Notes under the pieces: model-generated | The model's database searches: none | Told to the model about the DNA's origin: nothing | What the model saw: only the letters and a program-made list of their open reading frames with translations | Translations under genes and position numbers: made by a program | Shown: piece by piece, positions 48,369 through 57,707 of the stretch | Position numbering within the stretch: the first letter of the stretch is position 1 | How the letters are laid out: the number at the start of each line of letters is the position of its first letter | Source of the DNA: DATEOR01 sp963841425 | GTDB lineage: Bacteria > Actinomycetota > Thermoleophilia > Gaiellales > Gaiellaceae | Reading direction: 5' to 3' | NCBI GenBank assembly: GCA_963841425.1 | Contig: CAWJCL010000002.1 | Span: 1,116,001 to 1,180,000 of the forward strand | DNA length: 64,000 nucleotides

Positions 48369-50268
48369 ATGAGGAGATGGACAGTCTTGGGCGCGCTCAC
48401 GCTCGCCTTCGGAATGCTGGTCGGTGTGGCCGCCGCCTCGACGCCGGGAGCCGACGTGAGGCTCACGCACGACGCGAACGATCCCGGCTACGTCAGCTCG
48501 TACACGATCGCGACCGGGACGCCGTACACGGACGCGACGCTCGCCGAGTGCTCGCGCTCGCGGGGCCGGCAAAACGAGCCCGCAGTGGCAGTGGACCCGA
48601 GGAACACCAACGTGATCCTGGGGAGCTCGAATGACTACTGCGGCGTCTACAACGCGAACGACGCCGCCGGGAATCCGATCCCGGTCGGGCCGATCTGGCT
48701 CGGCTACTACCGCTCCGAGAACAGCGGGTCGAGCTTCGTCAGCTCGCTCGTGCCCGGCTATCCGGACGACACGTCGCCGTACGGCCAGACCGCGAAGCAC
48801 CAGGTTCGGACGGCGAGCGCCGGAGACCCGGTGATCGCGTGGGATGCCCAGGGCCGCGCCTTTTTCGGCTCCGAGAGCTCGGACGATCCGGCCGGCACGC
48901 CGAAGACCTTCGGCGACGTCTGGGTCGCGACCTACGACAACCCGAACGGGCCGGGGGGCAGCCTGCAGAACGACGGGAAGCGCTACCGCCAGACCGTCGT
49001 CGTGAACCGTGGCTCCTCAGCGCCGAACCTGCTCGGGATCTTCAACGACAAGACGACGATCGAGGCCGACCACAACTCGGACGCCCGCTGCGACAACAAC
49101 GTCTACTTCTCGTGGTCCCGCTTCAGCGGCAACGCGGGAGGCGTGGGGATCTACTTCTCGCGCTCGACGAACCACGGCGTCACCTTCAGCCATCCGCTCA
49201 AGGTCTCGCAGACGATCTCCGACGTCCAGTTCCCGGACATCGCGGTGACGGGGAATAGCAACATCTACCTCGTCTTCCGCAGCTTCGAGTCCGGACGCGG
49301 CCCGGAAGGCTCGACCATCTACTACGTGAAGTCGACCGACTGCGGGAAGACGTTCACGCGGCCGAAGGTGCTGCAGGACTTCATCCCGAACGACGCACAG
49401 GACGTGGCCGAGCCCGAGGCGGCGCCGGCGCAGTCCCAGCCCGACGATCCGGCCGGCGAGGAGGAGCCCGCGGAGGCGGGCGACGCCCGCGACTGCGGCG
49501 ACTTCGGCGCCCACTGCGAGTCCGGCTACACGTTCTTCCGCCGCGACACGCAGCCTCGCGCGACGGCGGACCAGTTCGACACCGCCAACCCGGACCGCTT
49601 CTACGTCGTCTACGACGCGACGAAGCCGGGCACTCAGGCCCCGACCGGGTCGACGTACGGAACGATCGAGTCCGGTGTCGGCAGCCAGGCGGCCATCTTC
49701 TTCCTGCGCGTCAACGGCGCGAACGGGTCGAAGGTCGGGCCGACGCTGGTCGACAACGAGACGACCGGGCACCAGATCTTCCCGGACATCTCGGCCGACA
49801 ACCCGTCGGCGGCCACGCGGGGCACGGTTCACACCATCTGGTGGGATAGCCGAAACGACGGCTGCTACAGCGTCACGCAGGCCGATCGGCAACTGTCAGG
49901 ACCGCTCGACGGTCCCGTCGCTCGATGCCTTCGCGGCGCGTTCGACGAACTTCGGGACGAGCTGGACGGCGACGCGCGTAAGCAACGTCACGTCCAACCC
50001 GAACTACGAGCAGTTCGCCGACCGCACCGTGCCGTTCGCGGGCGACTACCTCTATGTCAGCTCCGTGAACGACTTCTCGTACGGCGTCTGGACGGACTGG
50101 CGGAACACCGTCCAGGGCACCGATCCACGCGAGGATCCCGAGGACGAGGACGGGGCAACCGCTGACGTCCACCAGTGCCGCGTCTTCGAGAATGGAGCGT
50201 GGAGCGGCGACCGCTGCCCGCGGGACGGCGGTCTCGACCAGAACATCTACGGCGACTACACGCCGTAG
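48369..50268 (+). pseudogene. Secreted sialidase/BNR-like beta-propeller protein, split by a frameshift
   Basis: Signal peptide (VLGALTLAFGMLVGVAAAS), then repeated BNR-like Asp/Ser blocks (NEPAVAVDPRNTNVILGSSNDYCG, SRSTNHGVTFSHPLKVSQ, KSTDCGKTFTRP) and a Pro/Glu-rich linker near 370. At about 49871-49882 the good reading frame changes: after SRNDGCYSV the coding continues in the next frame as RPIGNCQDRSTVPSLDAFA to the stop at 50268. One extra base explains it. GGGGGA precedes ATG 48369, and TATAGT at 48327 is a likely -10. Inactive, or an assembly error. Confidence 0.7.
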
Positions 50269-50290
50269 CGAAACCGAACTCCGAAACGAG

Positions 50291-50316
50291 AAAGGGGCGC
50301 CGCGAGGCGCCCCTTT
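50291..50316. terminator. Strong bidirectional rho-independent terminator
   Basis: AAAGGGGCGCC and GGCGCCCCTTT make a perfect 11-bp stem with loop GCGA, flanked by A and T runs. It ends the BNR-like gene on one strand and groEL on the other. A second hairpin, AGAAGCC-TTGC-GGCTTCT, follows at 50326-50343 at the groEL stop. Confidence 0.85.
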
Positions 50317-50342
50317 CGTCCTGCCAGAAGCCTTGCGGCTTC

Positions 50343-51968
50343 TTACATCATCCCGCCCATGTCGGGCATGCCCGCACCGGCGCCGGCCGGGTTCTTCTCG
50401 GGCACTTCGGCGACGACGGCCTCGGTCGTGAGGATGTTCTTCGCGATCGACGCCGCGTTCTGCAGCGCGAGCCGCGTGACCTTGGTCGGGTCGATGATCC
50501 CGGCCTTGACCAGGTCCTCGTAGTCGCCGGTGTCGACGTTGAGCCCGTGGCCCTTCGTGCCGTTCCGGATCTTGTCGACGACGATCGAGCCCTCGAGCCC
50601 GGCGTTGTCGGCGAGCTGGCGGATCGGCTCCTCGAGCGCCCGCGCGACGATGTTGGCACCCGTGCGCTCGTCGCTCTCGAACTTGTCGACCTTGATCGCC
50701 GAACCGGCGTTCAGGAGCGCCACACCGCCACCGGGGACGATGCCCTCCTCGAGTGCGGCCCGAGTGGCCTCGAGCGCGTCCTCGACGCGGTGCTTCTTCT
50801 CCTTCATCTCGGTCTCGGTCGAGGCGCCGACCTTGACGACTGCGACGCCGCCGGACAGCTTTGCGAGACGCTCCTGGAGCTTCTCGCGGTCGAAGTCCGA
50901 GTCGGTCGACTCGATCTCCGCCTTCAGCTGCTTGATCCGGCCCTTGATGGCGTCGGACTCGCCGGCGCCGTCGATGATCGTCGTCGAGTCCTTGTCGATG
51001 ACGATCCGGCGGGCGTGGCCCAGCTGCGAGAGCTTCGTGTTCTCGAGCTTGAGGCCCATCTCCTCGGTGATCACCTCGCCGCCGGTGAGGATGGCGATGT
51101 CCTCGAGCATTCGCTTGCGACGGTCACCGAAGCCCGGCGCCTTGACGGCGACGGCCTGGAAGGTGCCGCGCAGCTTGTTGACGACGATGGTGGCGAGAGA
51201 CTCGCCCTCGACGTCCTCGGCCACGATCAGGAGCGGACGACCGGCCTGGATGACCTGCTCCAGAATGGGCAGGAGATCCTTGACGGCGCCGATCTTCTGG
51301 TTGGCGACGAGGACGTACGGGTCCTCGAGCACCGCTTCCATGCGCTCCGCGTCGGTGACCATGTACGGGGACAGATAGCCCTTGTCGAACTGCATGCCCT
51401 CGGTGAACTCGAGCTCGAGGCCGAGCGTCTGGCCCTCCTCGACGTTCACGACTCCGTCCTTGCCGACCTTCTCGATCGCGTCGGCGATGACGTCGCCGAT
51501 CTCGCGCTCACGCGAAGAGATCGTGGCGACGCGGGCGATGTCCTCCTTGCCGGAGATCTCCTTCGACTGTGTCTGAAGGTTCGCCACAACGGCCTCGACC
51601 GCCACCTCGATGCCGCGCTTGAGACCCATCGGGTTCGCGCCCGCGGCAACGTTCTTCAGGCCCTCGCGGACGATGGCCTGGGCGAGAACCGTGGCGGTCG
51701 TCGTGCCGTCGCCGGCCTTCTCGTTCGTCTCGGTGGCGACTTCGCGCACGAGCTGAGCGCCCTGGTTCTCGAAGACGTCCTCGAGCTCGATCTCGCGAGC
51801 GATCGTGACGCCGTCGTTCGTGATCGTCGGCGCGCCGAACTTCTTGTCGAGCACGACGTACCGACCCTTGGGGCCAAGGGTGACCTTGACCGCGTCGGCG
51901 AGGACGTTCACGCCGCGCTCGAGAGCGCGTCGCGCCTCCTCGTCGAACAGGATTTCCTTGTGTGCCAT
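50343..51968 (-). CDS. groEL: Chaperonin GroEL (60 kDa)
   Basis: 541 residues. ATP site VTLGPKGRYVVLDKKFG and DGTTTATVLAQAI, the LEGIVPGGGVALL block (EEGIVPGGG), and the C-terminal MPDMGGMM of the GGM type. Folds proteins in the cytoplasm with GroES. It follows groES after 33 bp. The short GGM tail and full motif set point to the housekeeping copy; many actinobacteria have a second groEL elsewhere. Confidence 0.97.
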   Translation of the reverse strand: MAHKEILFDEEARRALERGVNVLADAVKVTLGPKGRYVVLDKKFGAPTITNDGVTIAREIELEDVFENQGAQLVREVATETNEKAGDGTTTATVLAQAIVREGLKNVAAGANPMGLKRGIEVAVEAVVANLQTQSKEISGKEDIARVATISSREREIGDVIADAIEKVGKDGVVNVEEGQTLGLELEFTEGMQFDKGYLSPYMVTDAERMEAVLEDPYVLVANQKIGAVKDLLPILEQVIQAGRPLLIVAEDVEGESLATIVVNKLRGTFQAVAVKAPGFGDRRKRMLEDIAILTGGEVITEEMGLKLENTKLSQLGHARRIVIDKDSTTIIDGAGESDAIKGRIKQLKAEIESTDSDFDREKLQERLAKLSGGVAVVKVGASTETEMKEKKHRVEDALEATRAALEEGIVPGGGVALLNAGSAIKVDKFESDERTGANIVARALEEPIRQLADNAGLEGSIVVDKIRNGTKGHGLNVDTGDYEDLVKAGIIDPTKVTRLALQNAASIAKNILTTEAVVAEVPEKNPAGAGAGMPDMGGMM

Positions 51969-52001
51969 TCAGCTTCCTCCGTTGGTTTTCCGGCAGGGGC
52001 C

Positions 52002-52340
52002 TTAAGCGGCTGCGCCTGCCATCTCCTTCTTCTTCGAGCTCTTCTTGCCGCTCGTGACGACCTTGGCGAGAACATCGGACTCGCGCAGGATCAGGTAGTC
52101 GTCCGTGCCGAGCCGGATCTCGGTGCCGCCGTACTTCGAGAAGATGATCTCGTCGCCCGCGGCGAGCTCCATCGCGACGTAGTTGCCGTCCTCGTCGCGC
52201 GGGCCCGGGCCGACGGCGAGGACGCGTCCCCGCTGCGGCTTCTCCTTCGCGGTGTCCGGCAGGACGATCCCGCTCGAGGTGGTCTCTTCCTCCTCGAGGG
52301 TCTCGACGATCAGCCGATCACCCAGTGGCTGCAGGTCCAT
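52002..52340 (-). CDS. groES: Co-chaperonin GroES with lysine-rich C-terminal extension
   Basis: 112 residues. PLGDRLIVETLEEEETTSSGIVLPDTAKEKPQRG is the mobile-loop half, then VAMELAAGDEIIFSKYGGTEIRLG. The last 16 residues (KKSSKKKEMAGAAA type) extend past the normal family end, where GroES usually stops soon after EDVLA. The tail may interact with nucleic acid or GroEL; unknown. Confidence 0.96.
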   Translation of the reverse strand: MDLQPLGDRLIVETLEEEETTSSGIVLPDTAKEKPQRGRVLAVGPGPRDEDGNYVAMELAAGDEIIFSKYGGTEIRLGTDDYLILRESDVLAKVVTSGKKSSKKKEMAGAAA

Positions 52341-52381
52341 TCAGCGTTCCTCCTTGCGTTGCAGCGTCTGACTGTACGTAC

Positions 52382-52408
52382 TTGGCACTCTCCGGTGCGG
52401 AGTGCCAG
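52382..52408 (-). promoter_or_regulatory. CIRCE operator for HrcA
   Basis: TTGGCACTC (52382-52390), nine bases, GAGTGCCAG (52400-52408): the CIRCE pattern TTAGCACTC-N9-GAGTGCTAA with eight-of-nine symmetric arm pairs. It sits between the promoter and groES, so HrcA should repress groESL until heat stress. hrcA itself is not in the window. Confidence 0.85.
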
Positions 52409-52412
52409 GGCC

Positions 52413-52442
52413 ATGCTAGCGCATCGCGGAGGATTGGATCAA
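52413..52442 (-). promoter_or_regulatory. groESL promoter
   Basis: Minus-strand TTGATC (52442-52437), 18-nt spacer, TAGCAT (52418-52413), directly upstream of CIRCE. It overlaps the end of the MFS gene. Confidence 0.55.
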
Positions 52443-53590
52443 GGACTTTCCGGCACTCGGACGCGCCGAGTGCCGGCGACGCCGATGCTCGCCAGGGTGG
52501 CCGCGCAGAAGACGGCCATGATCAGGAAGGGGACGGCGTCCCCGGCAGCGTCGGCGATCGTCCCGCCGAGCGCGGGCCCGAGCGCGTTCCCCGCGCCCCA
52601 CGCGACGTTCATGAGCCCGAAGGCGAGCCCCTGCGCGAGGCCGATGCGATCGGCCGCGTCCGAGAGAAGCGCCATCGCCGGCGCCCAGAAACCGCCGAAC
52701 GTGATCCCCGAGACGATGAGGATCGGAACGATCACCGCCGGCCGGTTGGCAAAGGCAAAGCCGACGAGCACGGCGATGGCTCCCATGAGCGCGATGCGGA
52801 GGGGAAGGAGACGTCCGCGGCGGTCCGAGACGCGGCCGATGAGCGGCGCGAGCACCATCTCGATCGCCGCCGAGACGATCCAGGCGATCGCGATCGCCGT
52901 CGCGCTCCAGCCGGCCTCGTCGAGCTTGAGTGGAATGAGGACGCCCACGATCCCGAAGACGAGCGCCGGGACGCTCATGAGCCAGAGCGCCTGGCGGATC
53001 TCGACGTTCCGGAGTGCGCCCGCGATCGCGCCGCGACGGGGCGGCTCGGCGGCGGCGGCCGGGGTCCGCAGGGTCCACGCACCCAGCACGACGGTCAGGC
53101 CGGCCAGGCCGACGAAAACCTCGCGCGGCCCGACGTGGTCGGCAAGCGCGCCGATCGCCGGGCCGAGCAGAGCTCCGAAGATCGCCGAGCCGATCGCGGT
53201 CCCGAGCATCTCTCCGCGCCGGGTGACGGGAGAGGCGGCGATGAGCCACGTGAGTGCGCCCGCCCAGGCGAGCGAGCCGCCCACGCCCTGTGCGAAGCGC
53301 GAGATCCCGAGCGTCCAGGCGTCGCCGGCGAAGCCGAAGCCGAGACTGGCGATGCCCATGAGCGCGATGCCGATGAGCATTGCGCGGCGAGGCCCGTAGC
53401 GGGCCGCCGCGATCCCGCCCGGCAGCGCAGCGGCCAGAGCTCCCGCCGCGTAGGCCGCGACGAGGAGCCCGGCGGCCGACTTCGAGAGGCCGAACTCGTC
53501 CTTGTAGTGCGGAAGGAGCGGGACGAGCGCCGAATACAGCATCGTCTCGACGAAGATGACCACGCAGACGAGCAGGAGCAGGCGGCGCAC
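52439..53590 (-). CDS. MFS transporter
   Basis: 383 residues with 12 membrane spans and the MFS loop-2/3 signature GGIAAARYGPRRAMLIG and its weaker repeat in the second half (GRVSDRRGRLLPLR). Most like drug or sugar efflux carriers, but the substrate is not evident. GTG 53590 is seven bases after TAGCAT. Confidence 0.82.
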   Translation of the reverse strand: MRRLLLLVCVVIFVETMLYSALVPLLPHYKDEFGLSKSAAGLLVAAYAAGALAAALPGGIAAARYGPRRAMLIGIALMGIASLGFGFAGDAWTLGISRFAQGVGGSLAWAGALTWLIAASPVTRRGEMLGTAIGSAIFGALLGPAIGALADHVGPREVFVGLAGLTVVLGAWTLRTPAAAAEPPRRGAIAGALRNVEIRQALWLMSVPALVFGIVGVLIPLKLDEAGWSATAIAIAWIVSAAIEMVLAPLIGRVSDRRGRLLPLRIALMGAIAVLVGFAFANRPAVIVPILIVSGITFGGFWAPAMALLSDAADRIGLAQGLAFGLMNVAWGAGNALGPALGGTIADAAGDAVPFLIMAVFCAATLASIGVAGTRRVRVPESP

Positions 53591-53597
53591 GTGGCCG

Positions 53598-53607
53598 ATG
53601 CTAGCTT
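53598..53607. promoter_or_regulatory. Divergent -10 boxes sharing a CTAG centre
   Basis: ATGCTAGCTT: minus-strand TAGCAT (53603-53598), seven bases before GTG 53590; plus-strand TAGCTT (53602-53607), six bases before GTG 53614. Start codons are 24 nt apart. Confidence 0.5.
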
Positions 53608-53613
53608 CACCTC

Positions 53614-54051
53614 GTGCGGCGAGAGTTCTCCGCAGGCGGCGTCGTCGTCCGCAAGATCCGGGGGGCGTGGCACATGGCCGCGATCCGGCCCGGCGGGCGG
53701 GAGAAGGTCTGGGCTCTGCCGAAGGGCCTCGTAGGGGAAGGCGAGCCGCCGGCTTCGACGGCGCTCCGCGAGGTGACCGAGGAGACGGGGGTCCGCGGGC
53801 GCCTCGTCGAGAAGCTCGGCGATATCCGCTACGTCTACATCTGGGAGGGCGAGCGCGTCTTCAAGATCGTCAGCTTCTACCTCGTCCGCTACTCCGCGGG
53901 ACGGCTCGGCAACATCACGGACGAGTTCCGCCACGAGGTCGCCGAGGCGCGCTGGCTCCCGCTCGAGAAGGCTCCACGCCTCCTTACGTACAAGGGCGAG
54001 CGGGAGATGGCGGCGAAGGCTCTTCAACTAATAGGCGAGCGGGGCTTATGA
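53614..54051 (+). CDS. Nudix hydrolase
   Basis: 145 residues with the Nudix box GLVGEGEPPASTALREVTEETGVRG (GX5EX7REUXEEXGU). N-terminal REFSAGGVVVR and WALPKGLV are typical of Ap4A or nucleotide hydrolases of the MutT class. Cleans up or trims nucleotide diphosphate derivatives; exact substrate unknown. It runs with the ASCH gene 33 bp downstream. Confidence 0.9.
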   Translation: MRREFSAGGVVVRKIRGAWHMAAIRPGGREKVWALPKGLVGEGEPPASTALREVTEETGVRGRLVEKLGDIRYVYIWEGERVFKIVSFYLVRYSAGRLGNITDEFRHEVAEARWLPLEKAPRLLTYKGEREMAAKALQLIGERGL

Positions 54052-54084
54052 TGCGGCGGCCCCACGCCGCTCGACCCCAGCGCC

Positions 54085-54435
54085 ATGTACGCACTCAACT
54101 TCTACTCGCCGATCGTCGCCGACCAGCTGCGAAGCAGGCGGAAGACCGCAACGATCCGCCTGGGCGACAAGTCCGGCAAGTACAAGAAGGGCATGGTCGT
54201 GCAGATCCTCGTCGGCCAGCGCTACGGGACGCGCGAGAAGATCTTCGACGCCGTCATCGACAAGGTCGAGGTGAAGCGGCTCATGGAGCTCTCCCCGCGG
54301 GAGATCGAGCACGACAACCCGGAGATCCGCCGCCCCGAGGACATGGCGAGCTTCCTCGGACAGCTCTACAACCGTGACGTGACCGAAGAGGACATCGTCA
54401 CGCTGATCCGCTTCTCCGAGATCCAGGGGACATAG
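54085..54435 (+). CDS. ASCH-domain-like protein
   Basis: 116 residues: a beta-barrel N-terminal half with RSRRKTATIRLGDKSGKYKKGMVVQILVGQRYG and a helical tail, as in ASCH/PUA-like RNA-binding domains. The basic patch suits RNA. The role is unknown; co-directional with the Nudix hydrolase. Confidence 0.72.
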   Translation: MYALNFYSPIVADQLRSRRKTATIRLGDKSGKYKKGMVVQILVGQRYGTREKIFDAVIDKVEVKRLMELSPREIEHDNPEIRRPEDMASFLGQLYNRDVTEEDIVTLIRFSEIQGT

Positions 54436-54442
54436 GGCGAGA

Positions 54443-54461
54443 CGGGGGCAGTGAGCCCCCG
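54443..54461. terminator. Hairpin between convergent ASCH and trypsin genes
   Basis: CGGGGGC-AGTGA-GCCCCCG, seven bp, eight bases after the ASCH stop and seven before the trypsin stop. Confidence 0.5.
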
Positions 54462-54468
54462 CCTCCGT

Positions 54469-55257
54469 TCACAGATTCGCGTCGAGGAACGCCTGGGCGG
54501 GCGCCGAGTCGACGCGGTACTCGAGATTCGGCCCGTCGCACCGCGTGCTGAACGTCCACGTGTTGAGCGCGACGACGATCCCGCGGTGGAACACCGGGCC
54601 ACCGGAATCTCCGAAGCAGACGCTCTTCGTGACCTTGAGGAATCGGTCTGGGAACGCGTCCTGCTTCGTGATCGCGGTCACGTTCCGGTAGCTTCGGACG
54701 CCGTCCACCACCACGATCGGATGATTCGCGAGCAGGCTCCCCGTGATGAAGTCGTCGACTCCGTACCCGACGACGGTGAAGGTCTGACTGGTCAGGCGTA
54801 GACCGTCGAGGTACCCGCGGTCGGCCACCTGAGCCGGCGCGATTCCCGTCACGCCCGTCTTCAGCCAGATCAAGGCAATGTCCTCATGACCCGGCGACAG
54901 ACACGCGTGCTTCGAGTTGCCGAAGCAGGGGCTCGCGGTCAACCACGCCGCGGGAATCGAGAAGTGGTCGGCCTCGTAGTAGGTCGATCCTTCGTCGGGC
55001 GCGGCGTCGAACGAGACTCTCACGTCCCCCGGGTCGAGGAAGTCGACGCAATGCGCAGCGGTCAGGACGACATTCGACCCAACGAGCGTGCCCGAGCAGT
55101 AGTCAAACCACTCCCCGCCGTCCTGGAGCTGCAGGACTCCGACGTTGGGGAACCGGCCCGTCGTGTCATCCGTACCCCCGATGACGGCGGTAGCCGAGCC
55201 CCCACCGAGGAGCGCCATCGCCGCCGCGACCGCCACGAAACAAAGCATTCTCCGCAT
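54469..55257 (-). CDS. Secreted trypsin-like serine protease (S1)
   Basis: 262 residues: a signal peptide (CFVAVAAAMALLGGGSATA), then the S1 fold with VIGGTDDTTGRFPNV, TAAHC (His), EDIALIWL (Asp) and CFGDSGGP (Ser). Three or four Cys pairs are visible (Cys in FDYCSGT, ASPCFG, KHACLS, KSVCFG). GGGAGG precedes ATG 55257. A subtilisin-inhibitor-like lipoprotein at 38 kb may control secreted proteases. Confidence 0.92.
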   Translation of the reverse strand: MRRMLCFVAVAAAMALLGGGSATAVIGGTDDTTGRFPNVGVLQLQDGGEWFDYCSGTLVGSNVVLTAAHCVDFLDPGDVRVSFDAAPDEGSTYYEADHFSIPAAWLTASPCFGNSKHACLSPGHEDIALIWLKTGVTGIAPAQVADRGYLDGLRLTSQTFTVVGYGVDDFITGSLLANHPIVVVDGVRSYRNVTAITKQDAFPDRFLKVTKSVCFGDSGGPVFHRGIVVALNTWTFSTRCDGPNLEYRVDSAPAQAFLDANL

Positions 55258-55328
55258 TTGGCCTCCCTTCTCCTGGCCGCCAGAGGCTACGCCTGCCTCG
55301 AAACCGATGCAAGGGGCGTCGCGAGACA

Positions 55329-55350
55329 CCAGGAACAGTCTGTTACTTGG
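55329..55350. repeat. Palindromic repeat copy B (degenerate left arm)
   Basis: CCAGGAACAG-T-CTGTTACTTGG. The right arm matches copy D exactly (CTGTTACTTGG); the left arm has mutated and lost one base. It lies seven bases after the stop of the zinc-ribbon gene (minus strand). Confidence 0.75.
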
Positions 55351-55357
55351 CGATTGC

Positions 55358-55636
55358 TCAGGCGCCGGGCTTGCGGATCGGGCCGCCGAAGGCCTCGGCC
55401 CGGCGCAGCGCCGCGCCGCACGCCTCGCAGTCGACCGCGAACGCGGAGGAGAACCGGGCGCCGCACTCCGGGCAGCGCGCCCGCATCTCGCCGCCGCACG
55501 CCGGGCACGACGCGGGCAGCTTCGCCTCGGACTCCTCGAAGTAGCGCTGGGTGTGCCCGCAGGCCAGGCAGAACGAGACCCAGTCGCCGAGGGTCTTGCG
55601 CCGTTCTTCCCGAAGCCAGTCGGAGGCCTTGCCCAC
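55358..55636 (-). CDS. Double zinc-ribbon protein
   Basis: 92 residues with four CxxC knuckles (CLACG, CPACG, CPECG, CEACG) forming two zinc ribbons. The last two knuckles are separated by ARFSSAFAVD. Likely a nucleic-acid or protein binder; no enzymatic domain. GTG start six bases after a TAGGGT box. Confidence 0.7.
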   Translation of the reverse strand: MGKASDWLREERRKTLGDWVSFCLACGHTQRYFEESEAKLPASCPACGGEMRARCPECGARFSSAFAVDCEACGAALRRAEAFGGPIRKPGA

Positions 55637-55642
55637 GCTCCA

Positions 55643-55648
55643 ACCCTA
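55643..55648 (-). promoter_or_regulatory. -10 box (TAGGGT) before the zinc-ribbon gene
   Basis: TAGGGT ends six bases before GTG 55636. Confidence 0.4.
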
Positions 55649-55674
55649 GTCGAGCGGCTACAGTTCGATCCGGC

Positions 55675-56721
55675 ATGGCCGTTGCCAGGGAAGCAGAGCC
55701 AGTCAGCTCTTTGACGGAGATCAAGGAGGCGGGCCTCGACCGCGAGGACCTGCTCGGGATCTACCGTCACATGCTCCTCACCCGCGGGATCGAGGAGCGC
55801 GGCCACATCCTCTACAAGCAGGGGAAGATCCCCGGAAGCTTCTACACCGGCCGCGGAAACGAAGCTGCGTCGATCGGGATCGCGACCGCAATGGACCCGG
55901 ATGACGTCGGCACGCCGCTCCACCGCGACATGGGCGTGCATATCGTCCGCGGCGTCGAGCCATGGCGGATCTTCGCTCAGTTCATGGGCCGCGCCGACGG
56001 GCCGACCAAGGGCAAGGACGGGAACGTCCACATGGCCGACGACCGCCTCGGGTTGATCGCCATGGTCAGCCACCTGCCCGCGATGCTGCCGGTCGCAGTC
56101 GGCTGCGCGCTCGCGTTCCGTATCCGCGAGGAGAAGCGCGTCGCGCTCACCTGGTTCGGCGAAGGTGCCTCCGCGCGCGGGGACACGCATGAAGGAATGA
56201 ACTTCGCGGGAGTTCGCCGCCTCCCGGTCGTGTTCATCTGCGACAACAACCAGTGGGCCTACTCGACGCCGACCCATCTCGAGTACGCGTGCGAGCACCT
56301 CGCCGACCGCGCCAAGGCCTACGGCTTCGACGGCGTCCTCGTCGACGGCACCGACGTCCTCGCCGTCTACCGCGAGGCCAAGGCGGCGATCGAGAAGGCG
56401 CGCGAAGGCGGCGGCCCGACCCTGATCGAATGCCTCACGCTTCGGATGGAGGGGCACGCCGTCCACGACGACGCCTCCTACGTCCCGAAGGAGATGTTCG
56501 AGGAATGGGCAAAGCGCGACCCGCTCGAGCGCTACCGCACGTGGCTCCGCGAGAACGCAGAATTCACGGACGAGGAAGAGGACGAGATCCGCGGCCACGT
56601 GAAGAAGCTCCTGAACGACGCGGTGCAGCGCGCGGACGAGAGCCCCGATCCCCATCCGGACACCCTCCGCGAGGGCGTGTACGCCACACCCGAGGACCTC
56701 GACACACCGCACCACAAGTAA
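55675..56721 (+). CDS. Pyruvate/2-oxoacid dehydrogenase E1 alpha (second set)
   Basis: 348 residues from ATG 55675. TPP motif WFGEGASARGDTHEGMNFAGV...CDNNQWAYS; note GEG in place of the usual GDG. GRGNEAASIGIATAMDPDD and LRMEGHAVHDDASYVPKEMF are family blocks. Belongs with the next two genes. A TACAGT box lies ten bases upstream. The set differs from the one at 20-23 kb in order (alpha-beta-E2 here, all plus strand) and in having a long E2. Confidence 0.92.
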   Translation: MAVAREAEPVSSLTEIKEAGLDREDLLGIYRHMLLTRGIEERGHILYKQGKIPGSFYTGRGNEAASIGIATAMDPDDVGTPLHRDMGVHIVRGVEPWRIFAQFMGRADGPTKGKDGNVHMADDRLGLIAMVSHLPAMLPVAVGCALAFRIREEKRVALTWFGEGASARGDTHEGMNFAGVRRLPVVFICDNNQWAYSTPTHLEYACEHLADRAKAYGFDGVLVDGTDVLAVYREAKAAIEKAREGGGPTLIECLTLRMEGHAVHDDASYVPKEMFEEWAKRDPLERYRTWLRENAEFTDEEEDEIRGHVKKLLNDAVQRADESPDPHPDTLREGVYATPEDLDTPHHK

Positions 56722-56732
56722 GTGGCTCTCTG

Positions 56733-57707
56733 ATGGCAGTCAAGACGTACCTGCAGGCGATCTCCGACGGGCTCCGCTCCGAGATGCAGCGCGACAAGCG
56801 CGTCTTCATCATCGGCGAGGACGTCGGCGTCTACGGCGGGGCCTTCAAGGTGACGCAGGGATTCCAGGAGGAGTTCGGCCCGTGGCGCGTCATCGATGCG
56901 CCGCTCTCCGAGACCGCGATCGTCGGCGGCTGCACCGGCGCCGCGATCATGGGCATGCGGCCGGTCGCCGAGATGCAGTTCGCAGACTTCATCTCGTGCG
57001 CCTGGGACCACCTGGTCACCGTTGCGGCCAAGCAGCGCTATCGCGCGGGGACCCCGGTGCCGATCACCGTGCGGCTCCCTTCCGGCGGCGGCTTCTCGGG
57101 CGGGCCCTTCCACTCGCAGAACCCGGAGTCGAGCTTCGCGCACATCCCCGGGCTCAAGGTCGTCTGCCCGGCCACGCCGGCGGACGCGAAGGGGCTTCTC
57201 ATCGAGGCCATCCACGATCCCAACCCGGTTCTCTACTTCGAGCACAAACATCTCTACCGGCGCATCAAGGACGAGGTACCGGACGAGCGCTACACGGTTC
57301 CCTTCGGCGAGGCCCGGACGCACCGCGAAGGTGGCGACATCACGCTGATCACGTGGGGAGCGATGGTCTACACCGCCGACGAGGCCGCGCAGAAGCTGGA
57401 GGGCGAGGGCGTCTCGGTCGAGATCCTCGACCTCCGCACGCTGGCCCCATGGGACAAGGAGGCAGTGCTGCGCTCCGTCGAGAAGACGTCGAAGGCGCTC
57501 GTTCTCCACGAGGACACGCTCACCGGCGGCTTCGGTGCAGAGATCGCGGCGACGATCGCCGAGGAAGCCTTCGAGCGCCTCGACGCGCCCGTGCGCCGCA
57601 TCGCCGCGCCCGACACCCCGGTGCCGTTCTCGCCCCCGCTCGAGAAGGCTTTCATCCCGCAGGTCGAAGATGTGGTGGCAGGCTTGAAGGAGCTCGCGGA
57701 GTACTGA
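56733..57707 (+). CDS. Pyruvate/2-oxoacid dehydrogenase E1 beta (second set)
   Basis: 324 residues: FIIGEDVGVYGGAFKVTQGF, DAPLSETAIVGGCTGAAIMG, AEMQFADFISCAWDHL, PSGGGFSGGPFHSQNPES and PVPFSPPLEKAFIP. It shares the TPP site with E1 alpha. Its stop overlaps the E2 start (TGATG). Confidence 0.93.
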   Translation: MAVKTYLQAISDGLRSEMQRDKRVFIIGEDVGVYGGAFKVTQGFQEEFGPWRVIDAPLSETAIVGGCTGAAIMGMRPVAEMQFADFISCAWDHLVTVAAKQRYRAGTPVPITVRLPSGGGFSGGPFHSQNPESSFAHIPGLKVVCPATPADAKGLLIEAIHDPNPVLYFEHKHLYRRIKDEVPDERYTVPFGEARTHREGGDITLITWGAMVYTADEAAQKLEGEGVSVEILDLRTLAPWDKEAVLRSVEKTSKALVLHEDTLTGGFGAEIAATIAEEAFERLDAPVRRIAAPDTPVPFSPPLEKAFIPQVEDVVAGLKELAEY

